Program-made: the position numbers and the translations under genes
Notes under the pieces: model-generated
The model's input: only the letters and a program-made list of their open reading frames with translations
The model's database searches: none
Told to the model about the DNA's origin: nothing
Part shown: piece after piece, positions 1-7,975 of the stretch
Layout: every line of letters begins with the position of its first letter
How positions within the stretch are numbered: position 1 is the first letter of the stretch
Origin: Edaphobacter lichenicola
Lineage (GTDB): Bacteria > Acidobacteriota > Terriglobia > Terriglobales > Acidobacteriaceae
Direction: 5' to 3'
Assembly (NCBI RefSeq): GCF_025264645.1
Contig: NZ_CP073696.1
Location: forward strand, 4,774,001-4,838,000
DNA length: 64,000 nucleotides

Positions 1-1
1 T

Positions 2-286
2 GTCGACTCGCTGGCCGCGGTTGCTGGGGAGGCTGCGCAGGAGCTGATGGTGCTGGCACAGCGGGCTGAGGTTGCTCTTCGGGAGGTGTATCGACCCGGT
101 GGGATCAATATGGGGCTTAATCTCGGAGAGGCGGCGGGCGCAGGGATTGCCGATCACATTCATCTGCACGCGCTGCCGCGGTGGAGCGGCGATACAAATT
201 TTATGACTGTTACTGCAGAAACTCGTGTACTTCCTGAATCGTTGGATGTAACATGGGCGAAGCTGCGGCTCCCCTTCAAAAGTTAG
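2..286 (+). CDS. HIT-family nucleotide hydrolase/phosphorylase, C-terminal part
   Basis: The gene begins before the window; about 94 codons remain, ending in TAG. The fragment carries the histidine triad motif HIHLHALPRW preceded by GINMGLNLGEAAGAG, the arrangement of the Ap4A-phosphorylase-like branch of HIT proteins. Family members hydrolyse or phosphorolyse dinucleoside polyphosphates in the cytoplasm, with the middle histidine of the triad as nucleophile. The tail after the triad (MTVTAETRVLPESL) is also typical of that branch. The exact substrate cannot be told from this part. Confidence 0.85.
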   Translation, partial: VDSLAAVAGEAAQELMVLAQRAEVALREVYRPGGINMGLNLGEAAGAGIADHIHLHALPRWSGDTNFMTVTAETRVLPESLDVTWAKLRLPFKS

Positions 287-362
287 TACAACCCAGCTGT
301 CGCCATCTCCATCCAACCCGTATAAGAAGACTTAGGTTCGCGCTGAGTCTATTGAGGGCTCC

Positions 363-701
363 ATGGCAACATTTACACAGACATTTCCCGCCAACCTGCG
401 ATCCGGCTCCCCAGCGTCGCTTGAGAACCGCGGCCTGCCGTCGTTGCCTGATCGTCGACCGTATCTCGTACCTATTCCACCCCGTAAACCTGCAGTTTCA
501 ACCCGAAAGTATCTTGCACTCTTCCCGCACGAATCGGAAGATGCGCGCCTGACTGGCGCGACTCGTTCGCTCTATCGGCGGTTGCTTGCGCTCAATCTCC
601 CTCGCGTGGAGGCTCAGACCGATGCGACTTACGATCTGCGGAAGTTTTCGGAGATGCGTAAGACTCCTCTGGTTTCAAAGGCATCTCCCAAGATCGCCTG
701 A
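363..701 (+). CDS. hypothetical protein, 112 aa
   Basis: Unrecognised reading frame of 112 codons in the gap between the HIT gene and the NTF2-like gene. A GAGGG sequence lies four bases before the ATG, an acceptable ribosome binding site. The product is basic and proline-rich in its first half, with no signal peptide, membrane segment or known motif. A shorter ORF on the opposite strand (629-859) overlaps its end and is no better supported. It may be a lineage-specific small protein or non-coding sequence. Confidence 0.3.
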   Translation: MATFTQTFPANLRSGSPASLENRGLPSLPDRRPYLVPIPPRKPAVSTRKYLALFPHESEDARLTGATRSLYRRLLALNLPRVEAQTDATYDLRKFSEMRKTPLVSKASPKIA

Positions 702-918
702 TACGCGTAAAAGTCTAGGTTTTCCAAAATAGTATCCACGAAAAAGGCATCCACGAAGACCCTGCTATTAGTGAGCAAGGTCTTCTCGTTGGGTGCCTGA
801 TTGATGATTAGGGTGGGCCTACGATTACGGCAATTTCCCTTAGTGCGCCGAGATCGCAACGCAGACTGCCTTCGGAAATGACAAGCAAAAGCGTCTCTCC
901 ATCCACTACGGTGTTGCT

Positions 919-1506
919 TTAAGAGGGACCTACCGGAGGCACACTGGTCGCAGCTTTGGGTGGAGAGTCGTGTGCGGGCGAAGGGCTGGCTGCTTCGCCG
1001 CGTGGACCCGGTACGCGTGTGGCTTCAAAGCTTGTGATCTTCCAGTTTCCTGAGGGCAGGCGCTGATAGACCCGGGTATAGCGGTAGGTCCCCTTCACGG
1101 GTATGCCTTCGTTCATACCTTCGACTTCTGCACGGGAGGTTACGATTGCAATCGCCCCGACCAGCTTCACCTGCATCTCGCCAATCTCAAGCTTGCTGAG
1201 GGCAAACTTGTGGCTCCGCATCCGATCCAACTGCTGCATTTTGGTATTGACCTGACCGGTCATGGTGATGCCGATGTAGTCATCGGATAAGAGGCTATCC
1301 ATTGTGGCTACGTCGCCGGAGAGCTGGGCCTGACGCCACTGCTCTTCAAGCGCCTCCACCTGACGCTTGGCGTCGTGCTTTTTCTCGCGCAGCGGCTGCA
1401 TGTGCAGGGCAGACGCGGGCGGCGCATAGGCGCTTATGACCGCGGCGGCCAGCAGGACAGCGGAGGTCATCTGCGACTTACGAGTTAGACGACCAAACAA
1501 GCGCAT
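919..1506 (-). CDS. NTF2-like (DUF4440/SnoaL-type) secreted protein
   Basis: A 195-residue protein with a basic N-terminus and a hydrophobic stretch around residues 14-32, read as a Sec signal peptide. The body (about 50-165) fits the DUF4440/SnoaL-like fold: an initial helix with EEQWRQAQLSGD, the LLSDDYIGI segment, and a C-terminal strand ending YQRLPSGNWKITSFEATRV. Family members form cone-shaped alpha+beta barrels used as small enzymes or ligand pockets; no catalytic set is evident here. The C-terminal 30 residues are Pro/Ser-rich and probably disordered. It stands alone on the minus strand, about 110 bp after the monooxygenase gene, so its role is unknown. Confidence 0.75.
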   Translation of the reverse strand: MRLFGRLTRKSQMTSAVLLAAAVISAYAPPASALHMQPLREKKHDAKRQVEALEEQWRQAQLSGDVATMDSLLSDDYIGITMTGQVNTKMQQLDRMRSHKFALSKLEIGEMQVKLVGAIAIVTSRAEVEGMNEGIPVKGTYRYTRVYQRLPSGNWKITSFEATRVPGPRGEAASPSPAHDSPPKAATSVPPVGPS

Positions 1507-1618
1507 AAGCGTACCGGATGGTAGACCGATTTACCGCGCAGAGTCAAAACAACTTTAGTAGTACCCGGCCTCAGAGCATAAGACGTAATCACTGCCTGAA
1601 AAGTCCGCGTGAAGAGCG

Positions 1619-1906
1619 TTAGCACACTGCTGTGAGGTTTTCGAGCTGACGATCCCTCATCTTCTGGTACAGTCCGCCGACTGCGTACTGGTGAAAGTGC
1701 GGCGTAGTTCTATGATGCTCCAATGCGGCCTCATCCGCATACTGCTCGTAGATCAGCACGGTGCAGGCTTCACCTTCGACCAGGTGAGGAACGTAACTCA
1801 CGCATCCGGGCTCCTTCCGGGACTCTGCGGCCAGTTGGCAGAGCGTCTCGGTGATATCCTCGCGGTCGGATTGTTCAAACGTCATTCGCACGGTAAAACT
1901 AAGCAT
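1619..1906 (-). CDS. antibiotic-biosynthesis-monooxygenase (ABM) domain protein
   Basis: A 95-residue single-domain ABM/YgiN-like protein. It shows the family pattern: a first strand (MLSFTVRMTF), the helix with ESRKEPGCVSYV, the central strand TVLIYEQYADEAALEHHRTT, and HFHQY before the last helix. Such dimeric ferredoxin-like proteins act as cofactor-independent quinol monooxygenases or aldehyde-handling enzymes in the cytosol. It starts 13 bp after the purA stop codon on the same strand, with AAAGG seven bases before the ATG, so it is probably co-transcribed with purA. The functional link to purine synthesis is unclear. Confidence 0.8.
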   Translation of the reverse strand: MLSFTVRMTFEQSDREDITETLCQLAAESRKEPGCVSYVPHLVEGEACTVLIYEQYADEAALEHHRTTPHFHQYAVGGLYQKMRDRQLENLTAVC

Positions 1907-1919
1907 AATCGGCCTTTTC

Positions 1920-3230
1920 TTAAGCTTTGAGAGCTTCTTCGAACGCCGGCAGCGTCATCGTCTGGTCACGATCAGGCCCGGTCGAGACCATTCCAATCTT
2001 CGCTCCCGATTCCTGCTCAATAAATTTCAGATAATCCTGTGCGAGCTGCGGTAGTTTATCGAACTCGGTGATGCCTTCGGTTGAGCAGTTCCAGCCCTTC
2101 AGTTTGGTGTAGACCGGCTCAATGGCGTTGTAGCCGGGCATGTCGGCGGGGATGAGGTCGGTCAGCTTTCCATTCACTTTATATCCAGTGCAGACGGGAA
2201 TCTCCAGACATTCGTCCATGACATCCATCTTTGTCACGACCAACCACTCTGTGCCGTTGATCATGTTGCTGTAGCGGAGGAGGGGCAGATCGAGCCAGCC
2301 GCAGCGGCGTGGACGGCCGGTGACGGCGCCGTACTCCTGCCCGCGGGCTCGGAGGAGATCGCTGGTGGAGTCGTGGATCTCGGTGGGGAAGGGGCCTTCG
2401 CCGACGCGGGTGACGTAGGCCTTGGTTACGCCGATGACTGTGCCGATGCGAGTCGGGCCGACCCCGGTGCCGGTGACGGCGCCTCCAGCGGTGGAGGAGG
2501 ATGAGGTGACGAAGGGGTAGGTTCCGTGGTCGATGTCGAGCAGAGCGCCCTGTGCTCCTTCGAACATCACCTTTTCGCCGTTATCGATGGCCTGGTTGAG
2601 CATGACTGCGGTGTCGGTGACAAACGGGGCGATCTGCTCGGCTGCGCGCGAGTACTCCTCGTACATGGTTTTGGGGTCGAGGGGCTCGGTGCCGAAGAGG
2701 GCGTGGGCGATGGTGTTCTTCTCGTGGCAGGCGTTTTCGATGTGCGTGCGGAGGAGCGCTGAGTTCAACAGATCGACGACGCGCAGACCGCTGCGGTGCA
2801 TCTTGTCTTCGTAGGCTGGGCCGATGCCGCGGCTGGTGGTGCCGATCTTCGTTCGGCCTGGGGCGTTTTCGGCTGCCAGCTCAATCATGCGGTGGTAGGG
2901 GAGGATGACCTGGGCGCGGTTGGAGACGAAGAGCTGGTTGTCGACGGTAAGACCCGCGTCCTTCAGCTTCTTTACCTCGTTGAGAAACGCCATGGGGTCG
3001 AGCACGACGCCGTTGCCGATAACGCCCTTGGTCTCCGGTCGCAAGACGCCGCATGGAATCAGCTGCAGAACGAACTTCTTGCCCTTGATGATGACGGTGT
3101 GGCCGGCGTTGTGGCCGCCTGCGTAGCGTGCGACGACGGAGAACTTCTCCGACAGCACATCGACGATCTTGCCTTTGCCTTCATCGCCCCACTGGGCACC
3201 CAAAATAACCGCTGATTTGCGTTGATTCAC
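1920..3230 (-). CDS. purA: adenylosuccinate synthetase
   Basis: Catalyses GTP-dependent joining of IMP and aspartate to adenylosuccinate, the first committed step to AMP, in the cytosol. Motifs in order: GAQWGDEGKGK near residue 11, with the catalytic base Asp16; AGGHNAGHTV with catalytic His44; TSRGIGPAYEDK; the GAQGALLDIDHGTYPFVTSS block; and CGWLDLPLLRYS near the C-terminal third. Length (436 aa) is normal. The frame also opens at a TTG at 3248. The GTG at 3230 was preferred because it gives an N-terminus like other PurA proteins and GGAG lies 12 bases upstream, although that spacing is long. It leads into the ABM gene. Confidence 0.97.
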   Translation of the reverse strand: MNQRKSAVILGAQWGDEGKGKIVDVLSEKFSVVARYAGGHNAGHTVIIKGKKFVLQLIPCGVLRPETKGVIGNGVVLDPMAFLNEVKKLKDAGLTVDNQLFVSNRAQVILPYHRMIELAAENAPGRTKIGTTSRGIGPAYEDKMHRSGLRVVDLLNSALLRTHIENACHEKNTIAHALFGTEPLDPKTMYEEYSRAAEQIAPFVTDTAVMLNQAIDNGEKVMFEGAQGALLDIDHGTYPFVTSSSSTAGGAVTGTGVGPTRIGTVIGVTKAYVTRVGEGPFPTEIHDSTSDLLRARGQEYGAVTGRPRRCGWLDLPLLRYSNMINGTEWLVVTKMDVMDECLEIPVCTGYKVNGKLTDLIPADMPGYNAIEPVYTKLKGWNCSTEGITEFDKLPQLAQDYLKFIEQESGAKIGMVSTGPDRDQTMTLPAFEEALKA

Positions 3231-3386
3231 GACGAATGTGTTCTCCAAGGATGGTTAATGGCCGGAAGACGCACGCCGCACCACGCGAACACACGCCTGT
3301 CTCCATCATATCGTGTCTGGAGTCTTTAGCGCCTCGTCACCGGAGGACCTTCGCAGTGGGTTGGCGGCAAGCCCCATCGGGAAGGT

Positions 3387-4496
3387 TTACGGCTGTGTGT
3401 AGTAGCCGTTGCGGGTCCGGGTCGTGAGTCCCGGGGTTTCGACCTTGACGGTAATCGCGTGAAAGTCGTTTGGCTTATCGGCTGGGTGGGCGTCGATGGC
3501 GACGGTGTAATACGCATCTGCATCGGCGACACAGCGTGCGATCTGATTGGTTATATCGTTGCTGGAGTTGAGGGCAAGACCGCCTGTCTGGGTCGCAAGG
3601 ACCTGTAGGGCCAGATCTGCGATCTGAACGTCTTTGGTTGCGGTCACAGGCTTGAGAAACTCCTGATAGTAGTTGAGTCGAACGCTTCCAGCGTCGGCCA
3701 GTCCGAGGGGGTCGATGCTGTACATGGTGATGCGAGCCTGACGCAACGCTGTTGAGACGTCAACGATGGAGGCTAAGAGCTGTTGGGCCTGTTTGTTGGT
3801 CATGTCAATGCGAGGGCCGGTCAGGAGGGGCCAGCCGGGGCTGATCCAGATGATCATCTTCCTGCCGGGCTGTTGCGCCTCCCTGGCAGCCATCGACCTC
3901 ATGGTGTTGATGGAGAGCTGGAAGCGCTCTTCGGCTCCGTAGAAGCCAGTGTTGCGACGAATGGTCCGGAGCGCGGTCTCGTGCTGGTCGAAGGAAGCCA
4001 AGAGTGCGTTGCCGTCTTGCGAGGGGACGGTTTGTATCTCGGTTCCCTTGTCCGTGACAAAACCCAATAACAGAGGCTGAGGGAGCTTTCCACCGTTTTG
4101 CAATAGGTACTTTTTGAGCTGATCCCGCTCGTACGCTACATGGTCAAATGTAGTGTTGACCTCATCGATCATCACGATGATCTTGAGCGGAGTTTTGGTG
4201 TCCTGGAGCGCGTCGGGCGCGGTTGTACCGCCGTGTGCGCGAAACGAGAGGATGTTCTGGACGTTTCCGTTGTCGCGCACCACAAAGTCTTTTTCTGCAA
4301 GCCCTGGTACTGGTTTGCCGGATCGGTCGGTCACGACGACATCGAAGAGGATGTGATTGGGTTGGGAGGAGTTCTGTGGGGCCGGTTGTATCTGGCCTGA
4401 TTCCGGTACCTGGCTTGGCTGCTGTTGTGTGAACCCTGGAAGGCTTAACGACGAGAGACAGATGACAAAGACCCCGGCCCGATACGACATGTTCAT
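3387..4496 (-). CDS. secreted VWA-domain protein (acidobacterial type)
   Basis: A 369-residue protein with a Sec signal peptide (about 1-23) followed by a Pro/Gln/Ser linker. Around residues 50-65 comes FDVVVTDRSGKPVPGL, the strand that opens the VWA-related domain widespread in Acidobacteriota. A Rossmann-type VWA core follows, with a MIDEVNTTF segment at the usual metal-site position and a KMIIWISPGWPLL strand. The strict DxSxS MIDAS motif is not kept, so metal binding is uncertain. The ATG at 4496 was chosen over an upstream one because GAGGAG lies seven bases before it and it begins a clean signal peptide. Likely a periplasmic or surface protein-protein interaction module; partner unknown. 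Confidence 0.85.
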   Translation of the reverse strand: MNMSYRAGVFVICLSSLSLPGFTQQQPSQVPESGQIQPAPQNSSQPNHILFDVVVTDRSGKPVPGLAEKDFVVRDNGNVQNILSFRAHGGTTAPDALQDTKTPLKIIVMIDEVNTTFDHVAYERDQLKKYLLQNGGKLPQPLLLGFVTDKGTEIQTVPSQDGNALLASFDQHETALRTIRRNTGFYGAEERFQLSINTMRSMAAREAQQPGRKMIIWISPGWPLLTGPRIDMTNKQAQQLLASIVDVSTALRQARITMYSIDPLGLADAGSVRLNYYQEFLKPVTATKDVQIADLALQVLATQTGGLALNSSNDITNQIARCVADADAYYTVAIDAHPADKPNDFHAITVKVETPGLTTRTRNGYYTQP

Positions 4497-4643
4497 GGCA
4501 AAACTCCTCAACCGACTCGTACCTTGACTTGCTATACGACGAGATGGCGCATGTGACGAGCGCAATCTGCGTCAGGGAGACGGTTGAGCGGGACGGGTAG
4601 TTTCACAGATTTGTAACAGATTCAGAGATATCTCTATGAGAAG

Positions 4644-5177
4644 TCAGCGGCGAGAGTCCCAGGTGATGCAGTTTTGCGTTGGGTCGGTGGTGTTGAGCGC
4701 CTGGCAGCTCGCAACGCTGGTGACCTGGGGGACGGAGCCGCCGAAGGTGGTCAGTTTGGGTGGGCCAAGCGGGCCGAGCGTGGTTGGGTCCCAGGAGGTC
4801 GCGGTGAGCGTACCGTGTTTGAGGTTGAAGACGAGTGGGGTGGGGAGTTGGCTGTCTTTGGAGTCTCCTGAGTCTTTTGATGGGTCGTAGGTGATGGTGA
4901 CGGTTTTCTTGTCCTGTCTCCAGTGGGCGTGCCAGGTCTGGGGGTCTTTGTCGTGCCATTTTTGCTGCAGGATGGCTGTGCCGTCGGCGGCAAACTCGAT
5001 GATGAGGACGCGATGGACCTCCTGGGCGATTCCGCCGCTGCCGGAGTAGAAGCCATTCAACTTTTCGGCGCGTGCCGGAGTGGCGACGGCTGCGATGGAC
5101 AAGGCGAGGGCTAGCAGAAGGATCGATCGAAGAGGAAGGCGCATGGCAGACATCGTACAGGCAAAGCCGATTTTCAT
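4644..5177 (-). CDS. secreted hypothetical protein
   Basis: A 177-residue protein with a clear signal peptide (LRSILLLALALSIAAVATPARA, ending near residue 37); ATGs at 5153 and 5144 would give a more compact leader and cannot be excluded. The mature part is beta-rich: GFYSGSGG, VLIIEFAADGTAILQQKW and VTITYDP. This resembles small periplasmic proteins that measure or bind extracytoplasmic compounds, but no family was recognised. Two cysteines near the C-terminus (ASCQ, NCIT) could form a disulphide. It is divergent from ridA with about 30 bp between the starts. Confidence 0.7.
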   Translation of the reverse strand: MKIGFACTMSAMRLPLRSILLLALALSIAAVATPARAEKLNGFYSGSGGIAQEVHRVLIIEFAADGTAILQQKWHDKDPQTWHAHWRQDKKTVTITYDPSKDSGDSKDSQLPTPLVFNLKHGTLTATSWDPTTLGPLGPPKLTTFGGSVPQVTSVASCQALNTTDPTQNCITWDSRR

Positions 5178-5206
5178 CGCATGGAGAACGAGATAGACTT
5201 AGCGGC

Positions 5207-5605
5207 ATGAGCGATCAAAGCAAGACTGCAATTTCTACCAAAGAGGCCCCCGCTGCCATCGGGCCGTACTCTCAGGCGATACGCGTGGGCGACATGTTGT
5301 TTGCTTCGGGGCAGGTAGCGCTGGATCCGGCGACGGGGCAGCTGGTGCCGGGTGGGGTGACCGAGCAGACGATCCGGGTGCTCGAAAATGTGAAGGCGGT
5401 ACTGGCGAAGGCGGGGCTGGATATGATCCATGTCGTGAAGACGACGGTGTATCTGAAGACCATGGCTGACTTCGCGGCGATGAACGAGGTTTATGCGAGG
5501 TATCTGGCGCCCGAGGGAGTGGTGCCGCCGGCGAGGTCGACGGTTGCCGTGGCGGGACTGCCGAAAGATGCTCTCGTTGAGATCGAGGTGATCGCCAAGG
5601 AGTAG
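5207..5605 (+). CDS. ridA: RidA family enamine/imine deaminase
   Basis: A 132-residue RidA/YjgF protein that hydrolyses reactive enamine/imine intermediates such as 2-aminoacrylate from PLP enzymes. Signature elements: APAAIGPYSQAI near the start, FASGQVALDP, the TVYLKTMADFAAMNEVY helix, and the C-terminal PPARSTVAVAGLPKDALVEIEVIA. The Arg of PPARST is the residue that binds substrate carboxylate in the active RidA group. The ATG at 5207 gives a standard-length protein; the open frame extends further upstream without family similarity. Confidence 0.93.
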   Translation: MSDQSKTAISTKEAPAAIGPYSQAIRVGDMLFASGQVALDPATGQLVPGGVTEQTIRVLENVKAVLAKAGLDMIHVVKTTVYLKTMADFAAMNEVYARYLAPEGVVPPARSTVAVAGLPKDALVEIEVIAKE

Positions 5606-5662
5606 CGTGAAACATAATGGACGGCCTGACATCTAATCGGTATACGACAGGAGGTTGAAACG

Positions 5663-6073
5663 ATGGCCGAAGCGACAAAGACTCAGAAGGTGCACAAGAC
5701 GGAGGCAGAGTGGCGTGAGCTGCTGACTCCGGAGCAGTTTCATGTGATGCGTGAGGGCGGGACGGAGCGCGCGTTTACCGGGGCGCTCGTGAACAACCAC
5801 GAGGACGGGATCTATCACTGTGGGTCCTGCAATGCGCCGCTGTTTACCTCGGATAAGAAGTTCGAGTCAGGAAGCGGATGGCCGAGCTTTTGGAACCCGG
5901 TTTCGCCGGATGCGATTGTCTCGCTGGAGGATAGCTCTTACGGGATGCGGCGGGTTGAGGTGCAGTGTGCGACCTGCGGGGCTCACCTGGGGCATGTATT
6001 TCCGGATGGCCCGAAGCCGACGGGGCTGCGTTACTGCATCAACAGCGCTTCCCTGGGATTTGAGAAGAAGTAA
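5663..6073 (+). CDS. msrB: peptide-methionine (R)-S-oxide reductase
   Basis: A 136-residue MsrB, which reduces methionine-R-sulfoxide in oxidised proteins. It has the zinc-binding pairs C53xxC56 and C102xxC105, the FESGSGWPSFWNP core, and catalytic Cys125 in RYCINSASLGF. It lacks a signal peptide, so it is cytosolic. GGAGG lies about eight bases before the ATG. It follows ridA by 57 bp on the same strand and may share its transcript; both deal with metabolite or protein damage. Its transcript ends at the strong hairpin at 6088-6134. Confidence 0.96.
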   Translation: MAEATKTQKVHKTEAEWRELLTPEQFHVMREGGTERAFTGALVNNHEDGIYHCGSCNAPLFTSDKKFESGSGWPSFWNPVSPDAIVSLEDSSYGMRRVEVQCATCGAHLGHVFPDGPKPTGLRYCINSASLGFEKK

Positions 6074-6087
6074 AACAGCATAGAAAA

Positions 6088-6134
6088 ACAGGAAAAGCCC
6101 CAGCCGGCTACGACGCGGCTGGGGCGACCTGTTT
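6088..6134. terminator. bidirectional Rho-independent terminator between msrB and rpmB
   Basis: A perfect 10-bp stem, GCCCCAGCCG (6097-6106) with CGGCTGGGGC (6116-6125), is enclosed by an outer ACAGG/CCTGT pairing and flanked by A-rich and T-rich runs. It sits between the converging ends of msrB and rpmB and can serve both. Confidence 0.85.
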
Positions 6135-6155
6135 CTGGAGCTTGATTAAAGCTGA

Positions 6156-6344
6156 TTAGCCTTTGACGACTTTACCGGTCTTGATGCAGCTGGTGCAGAC
6201 GCGCATGCGCTTGCTGCCGCCGTTGACCTGGGCTTTGACGGGCTGGAGGTTCACGTTCCAACGACGACGGGTGGTGTTGTGGGCGTGAGAGATATTGTTG
6301 CCGAACTGCGGGCCTTTGCCGCAAAGATCACATTTTTGTGCCAT
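6156..6344 (-). CDS. rpmB: 50S ribosomal protein L28
   Basis: A 62-residue L28. It starts MAQKCDLCGKGPQFG, contains the NTTRRRWNVNLQ core, and ends with the CTSCIKTGKVVK segment. Both CxxC pairs are present, so this is the zinc-binding (C+) version. The start at 6344 is set by family alignment and a GGAG upstream; the longer open frame upstream is the leader. Monocistronic, with its own promoter about 150 bp upstream and the terminator at 6088-6134 downstream. Confidence 0.97.
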   Translation of the reverse strand: MAQKCDLCGKGPQFGNNISHAHNTTRRRWNVNLQPVKAQVNGGSKRMRVCTSCIKTGKVVKG

Positions 6345-6730
6345 GACGAAGTGCTCCAATCTTGAGTCGCAGAAGATTCCCGGGGGCGCTAGCCTGAGTA
6401 CGAAAAGCCTCAAAACGATGCCGGGAAGGGTGGTACGAGGAGCGTCGGGGCTCCTGACCGCTACCGTGTGAAGGGTAGTCTGCCGATTCGTAATCATACC
6501 ATGATGAAGGGGGCGGGCTCAATGATTGATCGTTGGGAAGCGATTGGCGTGCAGCTACATGGGATGCTGGGAGCATCTCAGAGACGCAGATGTTTGTGAG
6601 GTCAATACTCCTGAAACTGACAGATGGATGGACGACCCTGAGTCTTTAACTACCTCTATGCGTCGATAGAATATCGGACAGGTTGTATTGAGAGTCCAGA
6701 ATTTCAAAGTGTGGCAGCAAGGGAGACGTA
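6345..6730. other. intergenic region between divergent rpmB and the RND operon
   Basis: Of the 386 bp, the left part is the rpmB leader and promoter. The leader contains a short GGAG...CTCC hairpin. The right part must hold the RND operon promoter. A TAGAAT at 6667-6672 is the best -10 candidate, but its -35 (TTTAAC, 16-bp spacing) is poor. No convincing gene was seen. Confidence 0.5.
6493..6522 (-). promoter_or_regulatory. sigma70-type promoter of rpmB
   Basis: On the minus strand TTGAGC (6517-6522) is followed, after 18 bp, by TATGAT (6493-6498). A TGG immediately before it makes an extended -10 (TGGTATGAT). Transcription would start near 6486, leaving a leader of about 140 nt before rpmB. 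Confidence 0.5.
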
Positions 6731-7975
6731 TTGCCAGCCGATTCGAATGAACACCCAGTCATAGGGCCTGACCATCAACTTCCGGCCCCTCCTCCAACAA
6801 CGCCCAGACATAAGTTAGTCCGGGTTATCGTTTGGATTGTCTTGCTGCTTATCTTCGCTGCCGGTTTTTTCCTGGTGTTGCGTCATCACGACGACACGAC
6901 GAAGAGTGCAGCATCGCCACGACGCGGCGCCGGTGGACCGGTCACGCTAACGACTGCCACTGCGCAAAAGGGCAATATCGGGGTCTACCTGGATGCGATC
7001 GGGACTGTGACGCCGGTTTATACGGCTTCGATCACCAGCCAAGTGACTGGGCCGGTGATTGCGGTGCGCTTCAAGGAAGGGCAGATCGTTCGCAAGGGTG
7101 ATCCGCTGATTGAGATCGATCCTCGGCCGTTTGAAGCAAATTTATTGCAGGCGCAAGGCGTTTTGGAACGTGACCAGGCGGTGCTGGCGCAGGCGACGAT
7201 GGATCGTGACCGTTATCGCGATGCGTGGTCGAGAAATGCGATTCCGAAGCAGACGCTGGACGACCAGGAGAAGGTCGTCCTGCAGGACGCCGGCACCGTG
7301 AAGAACGATGAGGGCACGGTCAAGTTCGACGAGATACAAGTGGAGTACTGCCATATCCGGGCTCCTATCTCGGGGAGAGTGGGACTGCGGCTCGTCGATC
7401 CGGGCAATGTGGTGCAGTCATCGGGGACGACGACGCTCGCAGTGATTACGCAACTACAGCCGATCACGGTGATCTTCACTGTTCCGGAGGACAACCTTGG
7501 ACAGATTCAACCGCGGTTGCAGAAGAAGGCCAAGTTGCCTGTCGATGCCTATGATCGGGCGGCCTTGAAGCAGATTGCTACCGGGACGTTGCTAACGCTC
7601 GACAACCAGATCGACACGACGACAGGCACGGTCAAGGCGAGGGCCTCCTTTGACAATAAGGACTTGCTGCTGTTTCCGAATGAGTTTGTTAATGCTCGTC
7701 TGCTGGTGAATACGCTGCAAGGCGCGACACTGATTCCAACATCTGCGATTCAGCACAACGGCGCGGCGTCGTTTGTCTATGTTTTGCAGGACAACACAGC
7801 TCACATGCGCCCTGTGAAGCCAGGTGTAACCGAAGGCATGACAACTCAGCTGACGGGGATTAATCCTGGGGATGTGGTTGCGAATAGCAGCTTTGACAAG
7901 TTGCAGGATAATTCGAAGGTCGTCGTTTCAAGTAAGCCGATACCTGCGAACACGAGTGGGAGTAGCGCTCCTTGA
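6731..7975 (+). CDS. RND efflux periplasmic adaptor (MdtA-like)
   Basis: A 414-residue membrane fusion protein linking an RND pump to its outer-membrane channel. A membrane anchor lies at about 28-50. Then come the two lipoyl half-motifs around a coiled hairpin (ITSQVTGPVIAVRFKEGQ at ~101, later CHIRAPISGRVGLRLVDPGN) and a beta-barrel domain with PITVIFTVPEDN. The start is TTG with GGGAG five bases upstream; no ATG is available before the anchor. It is the first gene of a four-gene operon whose next start overlaps its stop by four bases. Similarity is closest in style to MdtA; substrate unknown. Confidence 0.92.
   Translation: MPADSNEHPVIGPDHQLPAPPPTTPRHKLVRVIVWIVLLLIFAAGFFLVLRHHDDTTKSAASPRRGAGGPVTLTTATAQKGNIGVYLDAIGTVTPVYTASITSQVTGPVIAVRFKEGQIVRKGDPLIEIDPRPFEANLLQAQGVLERDQAVLAQATMDRDRYRDAWSRNAIPKQTLDDQEKVVLQDAGTVKNDEGTVKFDEIQVEYCHIRAPISGRVGLRLVDPGNVVQSSGTTTLAVITQLQPITVIFTVPEDNLGQIQPRLQKKAKLPVDAYDRAALKQIATGTLLTLDNQIDTTTGTVKARASFDNKDLLLFPNEFVNARLLVNTLQGATLIPTSAIQHNGAASFVYVLQDNTAHMRPVKPGVTEGMTTQLTGINPGDVVANSSFDKLQDNSKVVVSSKPIPANTSGSSAP

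Noticed and set aside
732..760. Short direct repeat of ATCCACGAA
   Set aside because: Only two copies of nine bases, too little to call a repeat element or site.
629..859. 76-codon minus-strand ORF after the 112-aa hypothetical
   Set aside because: No binding site, no motif, and it overlaps the end of another weak ORF; left as unassigned sequence.
4603..5208. 201-codon minus-strand open frame over the secreted hypothetical gene
   Set aside because: It is rich in Arg, His and Pro, has no start signal, and overlaps a frame with a clear signal peptide.
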